Shown here: one piece after another, positions 12,125 to 22,986 of the stretch
How positions within the stretch are numbered: position 1 is the stretch's first letter
Layout of the letters: each line of letters begins with the position of its first letter
The notes under the pieces: generated by a model
What the model was told of the DNA's origin: nothing
Database searches by the model: none
The model's input: the letters and a program-made list of their open reading frames with translations, nothing else
Program-made: the position numbers and the translations under genes
Assembly (NCBI RefSeq): GCF_029227915.1
Contig: NC_079882.1
Span: 8,308,001 to 8,372,000, forward strand
Source of the DNA: Hydractinia symbiolongicarpus
Taxonomy: Eukaryota; Cnidaria; Hydrozoa; Anthoathecata; Hydractiniidae
Reading direction: 5' to 3'
DNA: 64,000 nt

Positions 12125-13168
12125 TAAAATCAATTTGGAGCTACGGTTTTGGCTCACGTTATAGCGATTATAATATAGATACATATATAGACATATAGAT
12201 ATATATTATTAATAGCAGTAGAACCTGGTTCGGAAAAGTATTAAGAAATATAGTATAGTAGTTTTAGTTGAGTTCATTGTATTCTGTGTTTTTATATAAT
12301 AATAAAAAAAAGCTTTAGATTGTTGCATTGATTCTAAAGTAAATTGAAATTTTTTTATGAAACGTTCGTCAAAGTTTCACATCCTTAAATTAACCTTGTC
12401 GCAATTTAATTGTGTATGATGACGTGACTTTTTTAAGCAGTTATTTTATAGGGTGCCATTAGAACAAAATATATCTGAAACATTTTATGGAATGGAACTC
12501 GGCAGAAAAGGTTGAAGGGTGTAATTTTTTTATAAGGAACGTGTTAGTAAACCAGCGAAATGGAAAAAAATTGTTGATAGTGAAATATTTTGGTGAAAAA
12601 TGTTTTTAGAAATTAAATGTTTCGTCTTGGTCTTTCTTGTCTTTTACGTTAAAGTTAGAAAAGTTCATGGTGGGACCTTATTTAAATAAACCAGAAGAAA
12701 AGTACAATCTGACCTAAAGCTGCTGTTCTTATTTTTCGTGGTTTTTCCAGCCTGGTGTGTTTTTATTTTATTCGTGAGCACAACTTCACAATTCAGTCTC
12801 ATTTTTTGTTATTTTTGGATTATTATCGGTGAGAAAAGAAGCATCCATAATAGAAAACTATGTTACGTTAGTTTGAAAAAGAATTGCAAGAGAGTTTCCC
12901 TGCATTGTTTTTGTTTTATTGCAAAATCAAAAACGGATTTGAGATGTCTTAGAATTGATAAAAATAATTTGATCCTGGGCCTTTTTTTGGCAAAATCAGA
13001 GGGTATTACTCTTGTAGAATTGTTCTAATAAATAAGTGTATTGGTTTAATATGCATTATTTAGAAAATATTGATGGCAATGTTGTTGTGAAGTAGATTGT
13101 GAGGAATCCTTTATTATGTATGTTTATAATATGATCCAGCTTTATATCTTTTAGATTTTTTTGATAAA
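12125..13168. other. Region upstream of COQ2
   Basis: AT-rich spacer. It has one weak open frame at 12738-13028 with a non-ATG start and no recognisable product. The COQ2 5' UTR probably lies at its right end; a possible acceptor CTTTTAG lies at about 13149-13155. Confidence 0.4.
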
Positions 13169-16100
13169 ATGATAACCTTGCATGGCAAAACCGTCTTCCG
13201 ACATTCTTTATCAACCTTTCGAGAAAGTCAAGCCTGTGTATTGTACTGGAACCATTCTGTTATTGAGAATAAGATTGAAAATAAAGTAAAAACGAAAACG
13301 TTTTGTACATGTGCAGTAAATCAGTCAATCCACAAGAATGCATATCAAACTCGAAACTCTGGTTATCCACTTAAAAAGTATAATTTTAACAGATCATTTT
13401 CGAATTTGAACCGTACTTTTGCTGCAGTAAATATACAATCCTTAAATGTTTTTAAACGACATTCTGTAACAAAGGCTTTATTAAACGCAAGTCCAGATTC
13501 TATTAAGCCATATTTAAATTTAATTCGATTTGATAAACCAATCGGAACTTGGCTTTTATATTTACCTTGCACGTGGAGTATTGCTATGGCAGCCAATGAA
13601 GGTTGCCTACCAAATGCTAAGATTCTAGCATTATTTGGTACCGGTGCTTTTATTATGAGAGGAGCTGGCTGTGTGATTAACGATATGTGGGATAGTGAAT
13701 TCGATAAGAAGGTAAGTAATGCATGACTGTATTAAATAGCACCTTATTTATAATCATTCACTTAAAAACTTTGTTTCCTTGTAACGCGCCTTTTGTGGTT
13801 TTTGGCTCAGACATGCTGTCTATAGAACTTGTTTTCGATAAAATCTGCTACAGTGAACAAATAATGCATGCTGAGTATAATGGTGATATCAGAATGTTGA
13901 TTCTTTGTTATCTGAAAATGTCACTTTAGGCTTTAATTGGTAGGTATGTCATCTTTCGCACCCAGTACTATTTTCGCTCTAAACTGGAATAGTAATGAAA
14001 AATAAAATCTTATTTAACTGTAAGAGCTTTTAGGTGGTTGTCTGTAAGACTTTCAGAAATAACGCGTAACCATCTGTGCACTTTAGGTAAATAAATTTAA
14101 AAAGAATAGGGCCGTTTTAATTTTTTACAGATGTTTTTTGTTCAGAGGAGAGAGAAGTCAGGTAAAAAGGTACCGAGTGATGTCCTCAACAGTAATCTAT
14201 TTTTTTTAACACATTTACTTTGTTGCACTGCTTAGCTTGAATATTGGTTGATTTTTGTAGTTGTTTTATAATTACTATGTCTACTAATATTTATTTTATT
14301 TATTTAACCTATCTTAATAAATAGTCTATGGCTTTTATCGATATAATTTCGCTGTCCATAATGAGGATTTCCGTAATTCCCGGACGCGGCCGGTATAGTT
14401 GAATGAATACTAAGAATGTACCCGCACGGTAAATTCACTTCCCGACCGATTTTTGACATGCGGTTTTCACCACCGGAAAGCATGATATTTTTATTTTTCA
14501 AAAATGGTATCATTTTTTATTTGACGCCGAGTAAAAGCAGTCCAATCGCCAAAAACGGGAAATGCGCGGTTTTCCGTAACTACCGGCCCTTCCCGACCGA
14601 TTTTGACATGCGGTTTTCAGCACTGGAAAGCATGAGACTTTTTTGCCTCGGGAATGACTTAGTTTAGACATATTACCTCCTGGTGAATTATGCATTTTTC
14701 TTTAGTTGAACTAAGGATACTGACTCTTCGTAAACTGTTTTCGAGGATTGACGTAATAAAGTTGTGTTCCCAATATTGAAAAAGCTATTTTTATCAATTA
14801 GGTTAAAAGGACTTTATCACGTCCATTAGCGTCTGGAGAAATATCTCATCAGCAAGCTTTGGTCTATCTTGCTGGATTGTTATCATGTGGTTTAGGAGTA
14901 TTGCTTTCTTTAAACTGGTACAGGTAGGTTTATCAGTGACATTTAGTTGTATCACGTCTTTTGTCCGGCCTTCCATTTGTATTTTCCTTTTTTCAGTGTC
15001 TTTCTCGGAGCTGCATCCATGGGTTTAGTTGTATCTTATCCACTCATGAAACGATTTACATATTGGCCTCAGCTTTTTTTGGGTGAGTTATTTAGTCTTC
15101 ATGTTATGGAATCAATTAGATTTTTGTCCTAATTGAGGTTGGAAAACACTATTTTCTCCATTATAACATAGTAAAACTTTAGAATAGCGTTTGTAGCTTC
15201 AGCCATGGTGATGCCTCTTTGCCACTATGTTTTCTTCTCTACTTTTAAAACTAATTTTTTGGCTCTGTATTGCCTTGCAATTTCAATTCAAGGGATAATA
15301 TAATTGTATTAGACTAAAATAGCAAACATTTGTACTGCATTATTCTCTGTATGTATGTAGGAGGCCAAGGCTAGTATAAAATTTCGCCAGTATTAAATTT
15401 TGCAATTTTAAGATTTTGAAATTTTTCGCGGGTATTTAATTTCGCGAATTTTCGCAAAATCGCAAAATTAAATACCCGCGAAATTTTGTACCTGTAGGGT
15501 ATCTTTGTCATCTTTTCATCCATATCGAAGTTTAGCTATTTACTAAAAAAACGTTAAAAAGCCTTTTTTCTGTCTCCTCACTTGCCGCAATAATTTTTAA
15601 GTATTGGTTCGTTAAAAGTTCGTACGAATCGTAGAATTTGAACATGTTTAAACCTTTTTTTGTCGCATGTGACTTCCCATCCATAACAACTTATAAAAAA
15701 GAATTTAATTAACGCGAATTAGCTCAACTGGATTACGAAAGCATTAAAATAACGCGAATCAGGAAATTAAAAAACAAAATTCGATGTACATGTTTATTTT
15801 TATTTTGAGAATAGGTTCATTAAAAACAGTTTCTCTTGTTTTTAAAGAAAACAGTTTCTCTTGTTTTCTTTAAAAACGTCTACAATATCAGCTGCCAGTT
15901 TTTTTCCGGGTTTTAAATTAATACTATATTTTTTAACATCCTGAATATTTACGTTGCACTAACGGGGCATTTAATTCACGCGAATTTTTATAATCCCCTT
16001 TAATTTTGTGCGGCATTAATTTTCTGGAAGAAGGTAATCTATTCATACAACCACATACATCACAGACGCATCCTACTATCAAGACATCGTTCTTAATTTT

Positions 16101-17593
16101 CAGGATTGACTTTTAATTACGGAGCTTTACTGGGCTGGTCTGCAGTTCGTGGCTCGTGCGATTGGTCAGTTTGTCTTCCACTCTATTGTACTGGTATCAT
16201 ATGGACTTTAATTTATGATACTATTTATGCACATCAAGTGAGGACCTTTTCTTCTTCTTTTATGTTAAATTACTTTAAACATTTTTCAGGTATGGCCCTT
16301 AATTGGGGTGCTGTGTTAGGCTGGTGTGCGGTACGTGGCTCTTGTGACTGGCTTGTGTGTTTGCCTTTATACACCGCCGGTGTGTCGTGGACGATAATTT
16401 ACGACACCATATATGCACATCAAGTAAGGGCGTGGTTTCTTTCTGATACATACCTGTAGCTAGTGAGATGTTACTGATCATATTAGACTTAACAACTTCT
16501 TAAGTTGGCTAATGTTCGCGGATTTTAGTGTTTTCTGGGAAGTTTTTAATTTCGTTAGAAGTTAAGAAAATTCCCGCCTGCTGACTTAAATCGGCACGAG
16601 ATTTTAAATCTGATTTTAGTTTTTAAAAAGCGATAGACAAAATCAAATAGGATGAAACAAATTGGTTATCCGCGATATTTTATCCACGCGAAAAGGCTAA
16701 AAATCATCGTCCGCGTAATTAAATACGCACAAAAAGTCAATCCACCTAAGTTCAAGTTAATGCTTTCTCAAATAGTTTAAATTAGTTAGATTTTTAAAGC
16801 ATGGGAGGCTTCTGTTTTCTCTTGTTATGACAAGGCATAACGCTTTCCCTTATATGGTTAGTAGAGCGTTCTTGCTTTAACTAAGTCAAGAATCACTTTT
16901 TACACAGGATAAAGATGACGATCAACTTATAGGCGTTAAATCTACTGCATTGTTGTTTGGTGATCACACTAAATTATGGCTATCCTGTTTTACTGCAACC
17001 ATGACAACAGGATTATGTATCTCTGGTTATTTTTCCGAACAGTTGTGGCCATATTATCTAGCTGTGGCAGGAAGTTGTTCACATTTGACTTGGCAGGTAT
17101 AGTTTTTTTTATGCGTTTCAAAGTAGCTGGGCAGCTCACAATGTATTATTGTTTCCTTGAAGCTCTACAAGTTTTTTATTCAAAATGGCTATCGCTGCTC
17201 TAGTACCATTTTGCGTTAAAACAGGCAGACGAAGTACGGGTATTATCGATATAGTGCAAGGTTCTGTCGCTGTAAAGCTATAATGTGGCATGCCTCGAAA
17301 TACCTCTTTTAATTACGCTAGAGTTTTTCCCGCGTTTATATACGCATTTTTCCCAACACGACAGTTGTGAAACAAAAATCTAAATGTTTGATATTTTAGG
17401 ACGATAGGATGTTAATCATTGTTAATTTTTTTGTATTTAGATCTCCACTGTCAACTTAGACGATTCCGATGACTGCTTCTCAAAATTTCGTTCTAATCAA
17501 TTACTTGGTGCTATGTTGTTTTTTGGTATTGTTGCCAGCACGCTTTTAAAAAATTCAAAGAAAGAGGAGACTGGTGTAAAAGATAATGAATGA
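13169..17593 (+). CDS. coq2: 4-hydroxybenzoate polyprenyltransferase, mitochondrial (COQ2), six exon positions
   Basis: COQ2 attaches the polyprenyl tail to 4-hydroxybenzoate in the inner mitochondrial membrane, the committed step of ubiquinone synthesis. Exons by reading frame and GT-AG sites are 13169-13711, 14802-14923, 14997-15082, then either 16104-16237 or 16290-16423, then 16908-17096 and 17441-17593. Using one exon 4 gives 408 residues, close to the animal family length. The first about 105 residues are basic and hydroxylated, as expected for a mitochondrial presequence. UbiA motif 1 is NDMWDSEFD at the end of exon 1. Motif 2 is YDTIYAHQ at the end of exon 4 continued by DKDDD in exon 5. 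[19 protein letters not shown] is the typical N-terminal membrane segment. A poly(A) signal AATAAA follows about 30 bases after the stop. Intron 1 (1,090 nt) and intron 3 (1,021 nt) carry repeats. Intron 2 is only 73 nt. Confidence 0.93.
14438..14633 (+). repeat. Direct repeat in COQ2 intron 1
   Basis: A segment starting CTTCCCGACCGATTTTTGAC at 14438 recurs at about 14588 with few changes. Both carry GACATGCGGTTTTCA and GGAAAGCATGA. The surrounding GC-rich patches suggest a small repetitive element inside the intron. Confidence 0.7.
15369..15498. repeat. Foldback (hairpin) element in COQ2 intron 3
   Basis: The inner arms GCGGGTATTTAATTT and AAATTAAATACCCGC are exact inverses around a short GC-bearing loop, extending outward through AAATTTCGC/GCGAAATTT. 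It is likely a foldback MITE. Related CGCGAATT patches occur downstream (15705-15760 and 15965-15990). The boundaries are approximate. Confidence 0.65.
16104..16237 (+). CDS. coq2: COQ2 alternative exon 4a (canonical-looking)
   Basis: 134 nt between a CAG acceptor and GTGAGG donor. It is entered in phase 1 and left in phase 0. It encodes [19 protein letters not shown] and ends YDTIYAHQ, including the start of the second aspartate-rich catalytic motif. This version resembles the COQ2 sequence of ubiquinone-only animals as I remember it (for example LTFN and GWSA). Joined to exons 3 and 5 it preserves the frame. Confidence 0.9.
16290..16423 (+). CDS. coq2: COQ2 alternative exon 4b (divergent duplicate)
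   Basis: 134 nt, with the same phases as exon 4a and lying 52 nt after it, between TTTTTCAG and GTAAGG. It encodes [19 protein letters not shown] and ends with the same YDTIYAHQ. It matches exon 4a at 33 of 45 residues. The changes cluster in the membrane-facing part (T to A, F to L, Y to W, S to C, T to A, I to S) and spare the catalytic motif. Purifying selection on both copies is implied, because neither has a stop and all splice sites are intact. Use of both exons, or of neither, would bring a stop codon, so they can only work as alternatives. Confidence 0.88.
17222..17256 (-). mobile_element. Helitron-like 5' end fragment
   Basis: On the minus strand this reads as the 5' end of the miniature Helitron family seen elsewhere (ATCGATAATACCCGTACTTC followed by GTCTGCC). 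It lies within COQ2 intron 5. No matching 3' end was found, so it is a truncated copy. Confidence 0.45.
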
Positions 17594-18569
17594 GAATGTA
17601 AAATATAATAATTTGATAATAAATAGATCTTTTTACATGTAGCGTTCAAAATTTTTTTAGTGTGTGTATGAGGTGTAGAAGATTTCAATTTTTCCTCACA
17701 AAAAAACGTGTAGTCGCGAAAAGAAATTCCTGAGAAATGTATACCAATCGATTTGTTGAAAGGATTGCTTGTGAATAGTATTAAATTTTAAAAATAGTGT
17801 GATTCACAAAGATTTCTGTATATAAATGAAAATTTTCAGTAAATAGCTAAAGCTGATGTTTCCTTTACTGACAGATCTTGAAAAGGGAGATTTTCTGGTT
17901 TTGTAGTTTTAGTAGGTCGTCTTGGTGTTTTATGAGTAGAATATTCTAGTTCATGCTCACAATATTTTTTGATACAATTTTTTTGTCCTGTTTGATCTAT
18001 ATGATATGTATATACGAAGATGGTGCTTTCCTTTTTTGATTACCTGACTGATACAAAACAACAGTTGTATGAAAAATGCGATAGTTCGATTTATTGCTCA
18101 TTATAACAATTTAAAAAGAAATTTCTATACCACACAAGAAAATATAAATGGCTATAATCATCTTTTCGTTTCAGTTCTTATAAACACTGATTCGAATTTG
18201 TTTTTGTGAACTTAAAAAAGTTTAAAATCGAACGATATTGAATTCTAAAAGTTTCGAAATCGAACATGTTTTGTTTTTCTATCTTGCTGACTTGGAAATA
18301 ACAACTTTAAAGAAACATCTACAGACTTTTTGTGTGCAAAAAAAATTGTATTCTGGATCTAGATGCAGGTAATAAAACGAATACTGATCACGCAAGCTCG
18401 GTCTGTACTTTTGACCTTGGCCTTTGTATTTTTCAGTGCCACATAAAAAACAGTGCCTGTTTAGTACAAACTTTAGCATATTTATGTAAGTGTAGAATTA
18501 TGAACTTTGCAGAACATCAATTCTTTATTTATTTATTGTAATTTGTCTTTCACATTTTTATTCGTTAAT

Positions 18570-18960
18570 TTGGACTTTGGTTCAGTTCTGGTTTGTAAAT
18601 TACAGTGAGTTTGTTCAGTAAAAATGTACTTTTTAAGACATAATGTGATACTATACCTCTTAGTCATATTCTGACATATTATTTGAAGTTTTTGTGTTCT
18701 AATCAGGTCTTTTTTGATTCTGGTCTGTAAATTACAATGCCTCTGGTCTGCATAATGTAGTTTTTAGAACATCACATGGTAAGAATGATTTATTTCGCAA
18801 AACAGTTGCCATATACCATCCTGATTATTCACATCCTTACCTATATTTTAGTTATTTCAGTTTTTGGCGGTAATTTGGACCTGGTCTGCAAATAAAAATA
18901 AATCTGGTCTGTAAAATGTACATTTAAAAGATCACGTGATACCACATAAAATTGTTTGCA
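18570..18960 (+). repeat. Degenerate tandem repeat, about three copies
   Basis: Copies begin near 18585, 18718 and 18885 with TCTGGTTTGTAAATTACA or close variants. Each is followed about 50 bp later by an ACATNATGTGATACNA-like piece. Divergence is high, suggesting an old duplication. Confidence 0.55.
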
Positions 18961-19225
18961 GAATAGTAGGTAGTATAACCACCATGTTAATGCATTTTCT
19001 TTTCATGTATTGACGTTTTCTACTATATTCTTAACATTTTTGACCATATTTGGTATTGTAATTTGGCGCATGCGCAATAATATTTCGTAAAAATATACGA
19101 CTTTGTCATGTACTATTTACTTTGTCTTTATTCTTACCAAGTATTAGCCCTGCTTGATTATTTTTTAGCAAGTTATGTTAATCTGCATTATACCATCATT
19201 TTGACTATTTCTTGAGTAGTAAAAT

Positions 19226-19264
19226 CATAGTTAATAGAAAAAAGTGTTTTTTCTATTAACTATG
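19226..19264. repeat. Perfect 18-bp hairpin
   Basis: CATAGTTAATAGAAAAAA and its exact inverse are separated by GTG. It may be the joined ends of an excised inverted-repeat transposon. It could also act as a terminator-like RNA hairpin, but no gene is near. Confidence 0.8.
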
Positions 19265-20111
19265 GTAAAATACGCCTTTTGGGGCCAAAAATATTGCCAG
19301 TGTTTATATGGAAGGATGCGCAAGAATTCGTCTAATTTTTGACTCCAATTAGGTATCTTCAAATCTTTATAACTTTGTAACGAAAAATGTTTGAGACTTA
19401 AATGACCCTCGTTAAAAAGCTAAAGCTCTTTCATGCATTCAAATTAACTCAGCGAGCAACTACGCCGTTAAAAATGGCCTGAACAGCCTATAGTTAAGGT
19501 CGGAAAGATGAAACTTTGGACTATTACAAAAAGAGTGAAACATATATGTGAATTGCATTATTTATTTTAAATTACATGTACTGTTAAGGTATCACATAAA
19601 AAACCCAATTGTGCACTAATTAATTCTGCACTTCCTAGCAATGTTTCACTCCAAATGTAAAGTAATCATTCATCAGCTTGATAAAGATTTATATACTGCA
19701 TCACATGAAGTATTAATTTGTCTCTTTTTAATAAATGCCCTCTTCAAATCATTGAGTGCTGCCTTAAAGAGACAATGATTGAATAGTAACCTGGTGTTAA
19801 CGCAGTTTGTGTTACAATTGTATTATTGTTCCTCATTTTTTGAATATTTTCTTTTTAGATCAGTCTTTATCAAAACATCCAACCGTCAGCATTTTCAAGA
19901 AATAGAGCAAGAGAAAATTTTCTAGATCAATTTTAAAGACATTGAGTTAAAGCTTTTATTTTTTTAGAGAATACTATATGTAAAATATTTTATCTTTTTA
20001 TTTATATATAGACATTCTTTTTTTTTTCTTTTAAGAACATTAAAACGGAACTTGCAATGTTTTCACGTTTTAAAAATGCAGCCTATAAATGTCCTTGGGA
20101 TGTTCTTAAAT

Positions 20112-20238
20112 TACCGTAAATGACGGGCAGGGGTGCTTATTTAATTTCGGCCATTAGAGGGGGCGCCTAATTGGCAGGGCGGTTAATTAAGTAGGGTTGC
20201 TTATTCAGCAGGGGATGGCTATTCTGTAATTTACGGTA
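20112..20238. mobile_element. Small MITE with TACCGTAAAT ends
   Basis: The ends TACCGTAAATGAC and GTAATTTACGGTA are inverse with one mismatch and enclose about 127 bp rich in GGGNGCNTA motifs. It shares the TACCGTAA end and the GCGCC/GGCGC vocabulary with the larger element at 22549-22986. The superfamily is not assigned. Confidence 0.65.
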
Positions 20239-20815
20239 TTACCATCATTCAGTGATAATTGCTACAGAGTGTAGCACTTGGATCTGTTAGTTCATATTTT
20301 ATTAAAAACATTTGCAGTAAATCTCCACAAAGCCTTATAATAATCTTAACATGTTCTTAAATTTTGAAACTTATGTTCTTATATACTTGTCTTGGGAGGG
20401 CTAAAAAAGCGTTTCGAACGTAAAAAATGTCGCCCACCATTGTTGGGTAATTAGGAAAAATTCACACTGAAAACGCAGTTTCCTGCGGCGCGCCGCTTTG
20501 TCGCATGATATTTGCGTTTTTTCTCCACATTGGATTTTTATTTTTGTATACAATCGAAAAAGTCACGTGATTTCAGAATATATTTAGAAGGGCTACTTTA
20601 AATCAATTTCGTCCTCAAAACGAAAGATAGTTAGGCTTACTTAGTTATTTTTTGATTTTAGACTTGTTAAACTTTGGTTGCAGATAACATGCATCGCGTT
20701 TTTGTTCTTTGAGGATAGTCTCACACTTTATATGACTTATTTGACTCCTATACTTATTATTTCTGCTGATGGCGGAAATATTCAAGCCATCCGGTTTCTT
20801 GTTGCTATTTAATTA

Positions 20816-20870
20816 CCATGGTTCTGAAACAACAACAAATGTCATATTTGTTGTTGCTTTTGAACCATGG
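20816..20870 (+). repeat. 25-bp stem hairpin
   Basis: CCATGGTTC...ACAACAAAT pairs with ATTTGTTG...GAACCATGG: 25 positions, three mismatches, 5-nt loop. The loop is small for a microRNA precursor, but cnidarian precursors are compact. A foldback transposon remnant is the simpler explanation. Confidence 0.6.
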
Positions 20871-22548
20871 CAGACAGATCATGTTAGAAGTATATCTCTC
20901 TTGTTTCATTTTATAACTACATTAGAGTTTGGGGGAAAGAAGGGAGGGGGTGTCAGGTTCGATATCTGGGAGCCGCAATGCGTGATGCGTGTGTTTCCTT
21001 CTTTACCCTTAAGACGTATTTCGTGAAAACGTCTGCGCCTCTCGTGTGCAACTACATTAATAGCAACGTCTATATCTATCAACTCTGACTCAAAGTAGAT
21101 ATTTTAAGCAACATTTAGTATTCAACACCATTCGATAAGAATGCTGACCTAACACTTTCTACTTTACAATCAGTTACCAAAACGTTGCATTAGGTTGTAC
21201 ATGTTGAACGTTTTGACGAGAACAACAGCTATATCCAGGTTTTTGTTCCAGAAAAAAATAATCAAGTGATTGTTTACAAAACATTTTTTAGCATTGCCGG
21301 AGATTACTTGTATGACAGTAATCTGAGTCATCATGATTTTGCTTATATCCTGCCTGGAAGTCAAGGTAGCTGTTTTGATTTCTGGTATACTTAATCGCTC
21401 CAGATGAAGATGTGCCTATTTCAATGGATATCACTATACAATGGCTGCCTTTTAAAGAAGATATGGTCAAAATGTTCAACAGCGTGATATACTTTTCTGT
21501 AATTTGCGATTTAAATTTATTAATTCATGTGGTGAAGAATAAAAGTAGGTACAGTGGTCCGTGATGTGTTCATTTCGGAGTGAATTTTCAAAACAGAATA
21601 GGCATGATATGTCAAGGGATGATTGGGGTGCAGTTCCCAGAATTTTATTTTATAGATTTAGGGTTGGATACTATCCCATACGCTTTTCTTCTTTATTCAT
21701 GGTATACACGTTGTTGTTTGAAGAAAGATTTTTAACTGACGAGATTATTATAACTTCTACCATACCTTTTTAAAAACTAAATATAACTGTCAAAGAGCGA
21801 CAAATTTTAAAAACTTTGAAGCAAATGCAAATAAAGGTACTGAAAAAAAATATTAGACACATTGGGTGTCTTTAATTTTTTCACAAAACTGACAGGATTA
21901 AATAATACAGTAATTTTTAAGGAGCTTGGTCTCCAAGAAATTATCCAAAAACAACGATGCATAGCAAATTACATAGCAACTTCATCAATCACGGATTATC
22001 GACGATCAAATTTTTGCGCAGTTACATAAACGAGAGATAATTACCAACTATTATGGGCGGAAACATATTTATGCAAAACTATACTTTTTTACCAAACAGC
22101 ACAGTATTATTTATTGTCAAAATGTTAGGTCTAATATTGTGGAAACTGACGTTGGCAACCGGGGGTTTAAAAATCATTTTGAGTATCCTGAAATTTTAGA
22201 ATTTGGATCTATTGTATTTTGGTAACTAATCTTTGATGTTAAATCAAAGTCATATTCTTAAATTGCATACATCTCAAGAAAAGGATAGTGTCCTTCGGTT
22301 TGTAAATCATGGAATGGAACATCCACGATGTCCTCGCCCTTGAACATGTATTTTAATGTCGATGTTATCAGTTGGTTACCATGATTATAATGTAACTGCC
22401 TATGTATTTATTTATCGTTTTAATCAATCAATTGAAGATGAACTCAATATAAGCTAATATACATAAAAAATTTTACAATATCTAGCACACTCTGAATCGA
22501 TGTTTCTGACCTGTATCTTCCTACAACATGAGTTAAATATAAGTTATA

Positions 22549-22986
22549 TACCGTAATAATCCGATTAAGCACCCAGAATTTTTAAGCGCCCAGGTAATTT
22601 CCTCAAAGTTCAATAAGCACCCAGCACTTATTAAGCGCTCCCCTCGAATAAGCGATTTCCTGATAAAAGGGGGTGCTTAATCGAAAGCTGCCTTGAGAAA
22701 CTGGACGCTTATTTGAAATTTTTCTTTCTTATATTGAGAATAAAAAAACATATATTTTATGGTCTGAACATCTATTCTATGTTACATAGAGTGGGCGCCT
22801 AATTTCCTATACAGTCCTTTCTTTCTATGTTTTAACTGAAAATTACCGTTGTCTTTAATTTGTACAAAATTAGGAAAGATTTATAAGCGCCCAGTGTTTT
22901 TTAAGCGCCCTACTCGATTAAGCGCCCATGCAAAAAATCCAAAAATTTAATAAGCGCCCAGGGCGCTTATTCGGATCAATACGGTA
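22549..22986. mobile_element. Inverted-repeat element with AAGCGCCC motifs
   Basis: The left end TACCGTAATAATCCGATTAA and right end TTCGGATCAATACGGTA are inverse with a few mismatches. The interior repeats TAAGCGCCCA in both orientations, giving strong foldback potential. It has no ORF. It is a non-autonomous DNA transposon related by its ends to 20112-20238; AAGCGCC-type patches also occur near 62250-62310. Confidence 0.7.

Larger units (their letters stand above)
17594..20111. other. Intergenic stretch with degenerate tandem repeats
   Basis: No gene recognised. Around 18570-18960 a unit containing TCTGGTCTGTAAATTACA and a downstream GATCACGTGATAC-like piece recurs about three times at 130-165 bp spacing with strong divergence. 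A perfect short hairpin lies at 19226-19264. A segment near 18395 (CGCAAGCTCGGTCTGTACTT) recurs near 32063. Confidence 0.5.

Noticed and set aside
13723-13929. Open frame directly after COQ2 exon 1
   Set aside because: It lies in intron 1 just after a clear GTAAGT donor, and the COQ2 frame resumes at 14802.
20769-21026. Open frame of 85 codons
   Set aside because: It overlaps a hairpin (20816-20870) and a GA-rich patch; the peptide has no recognisable features.
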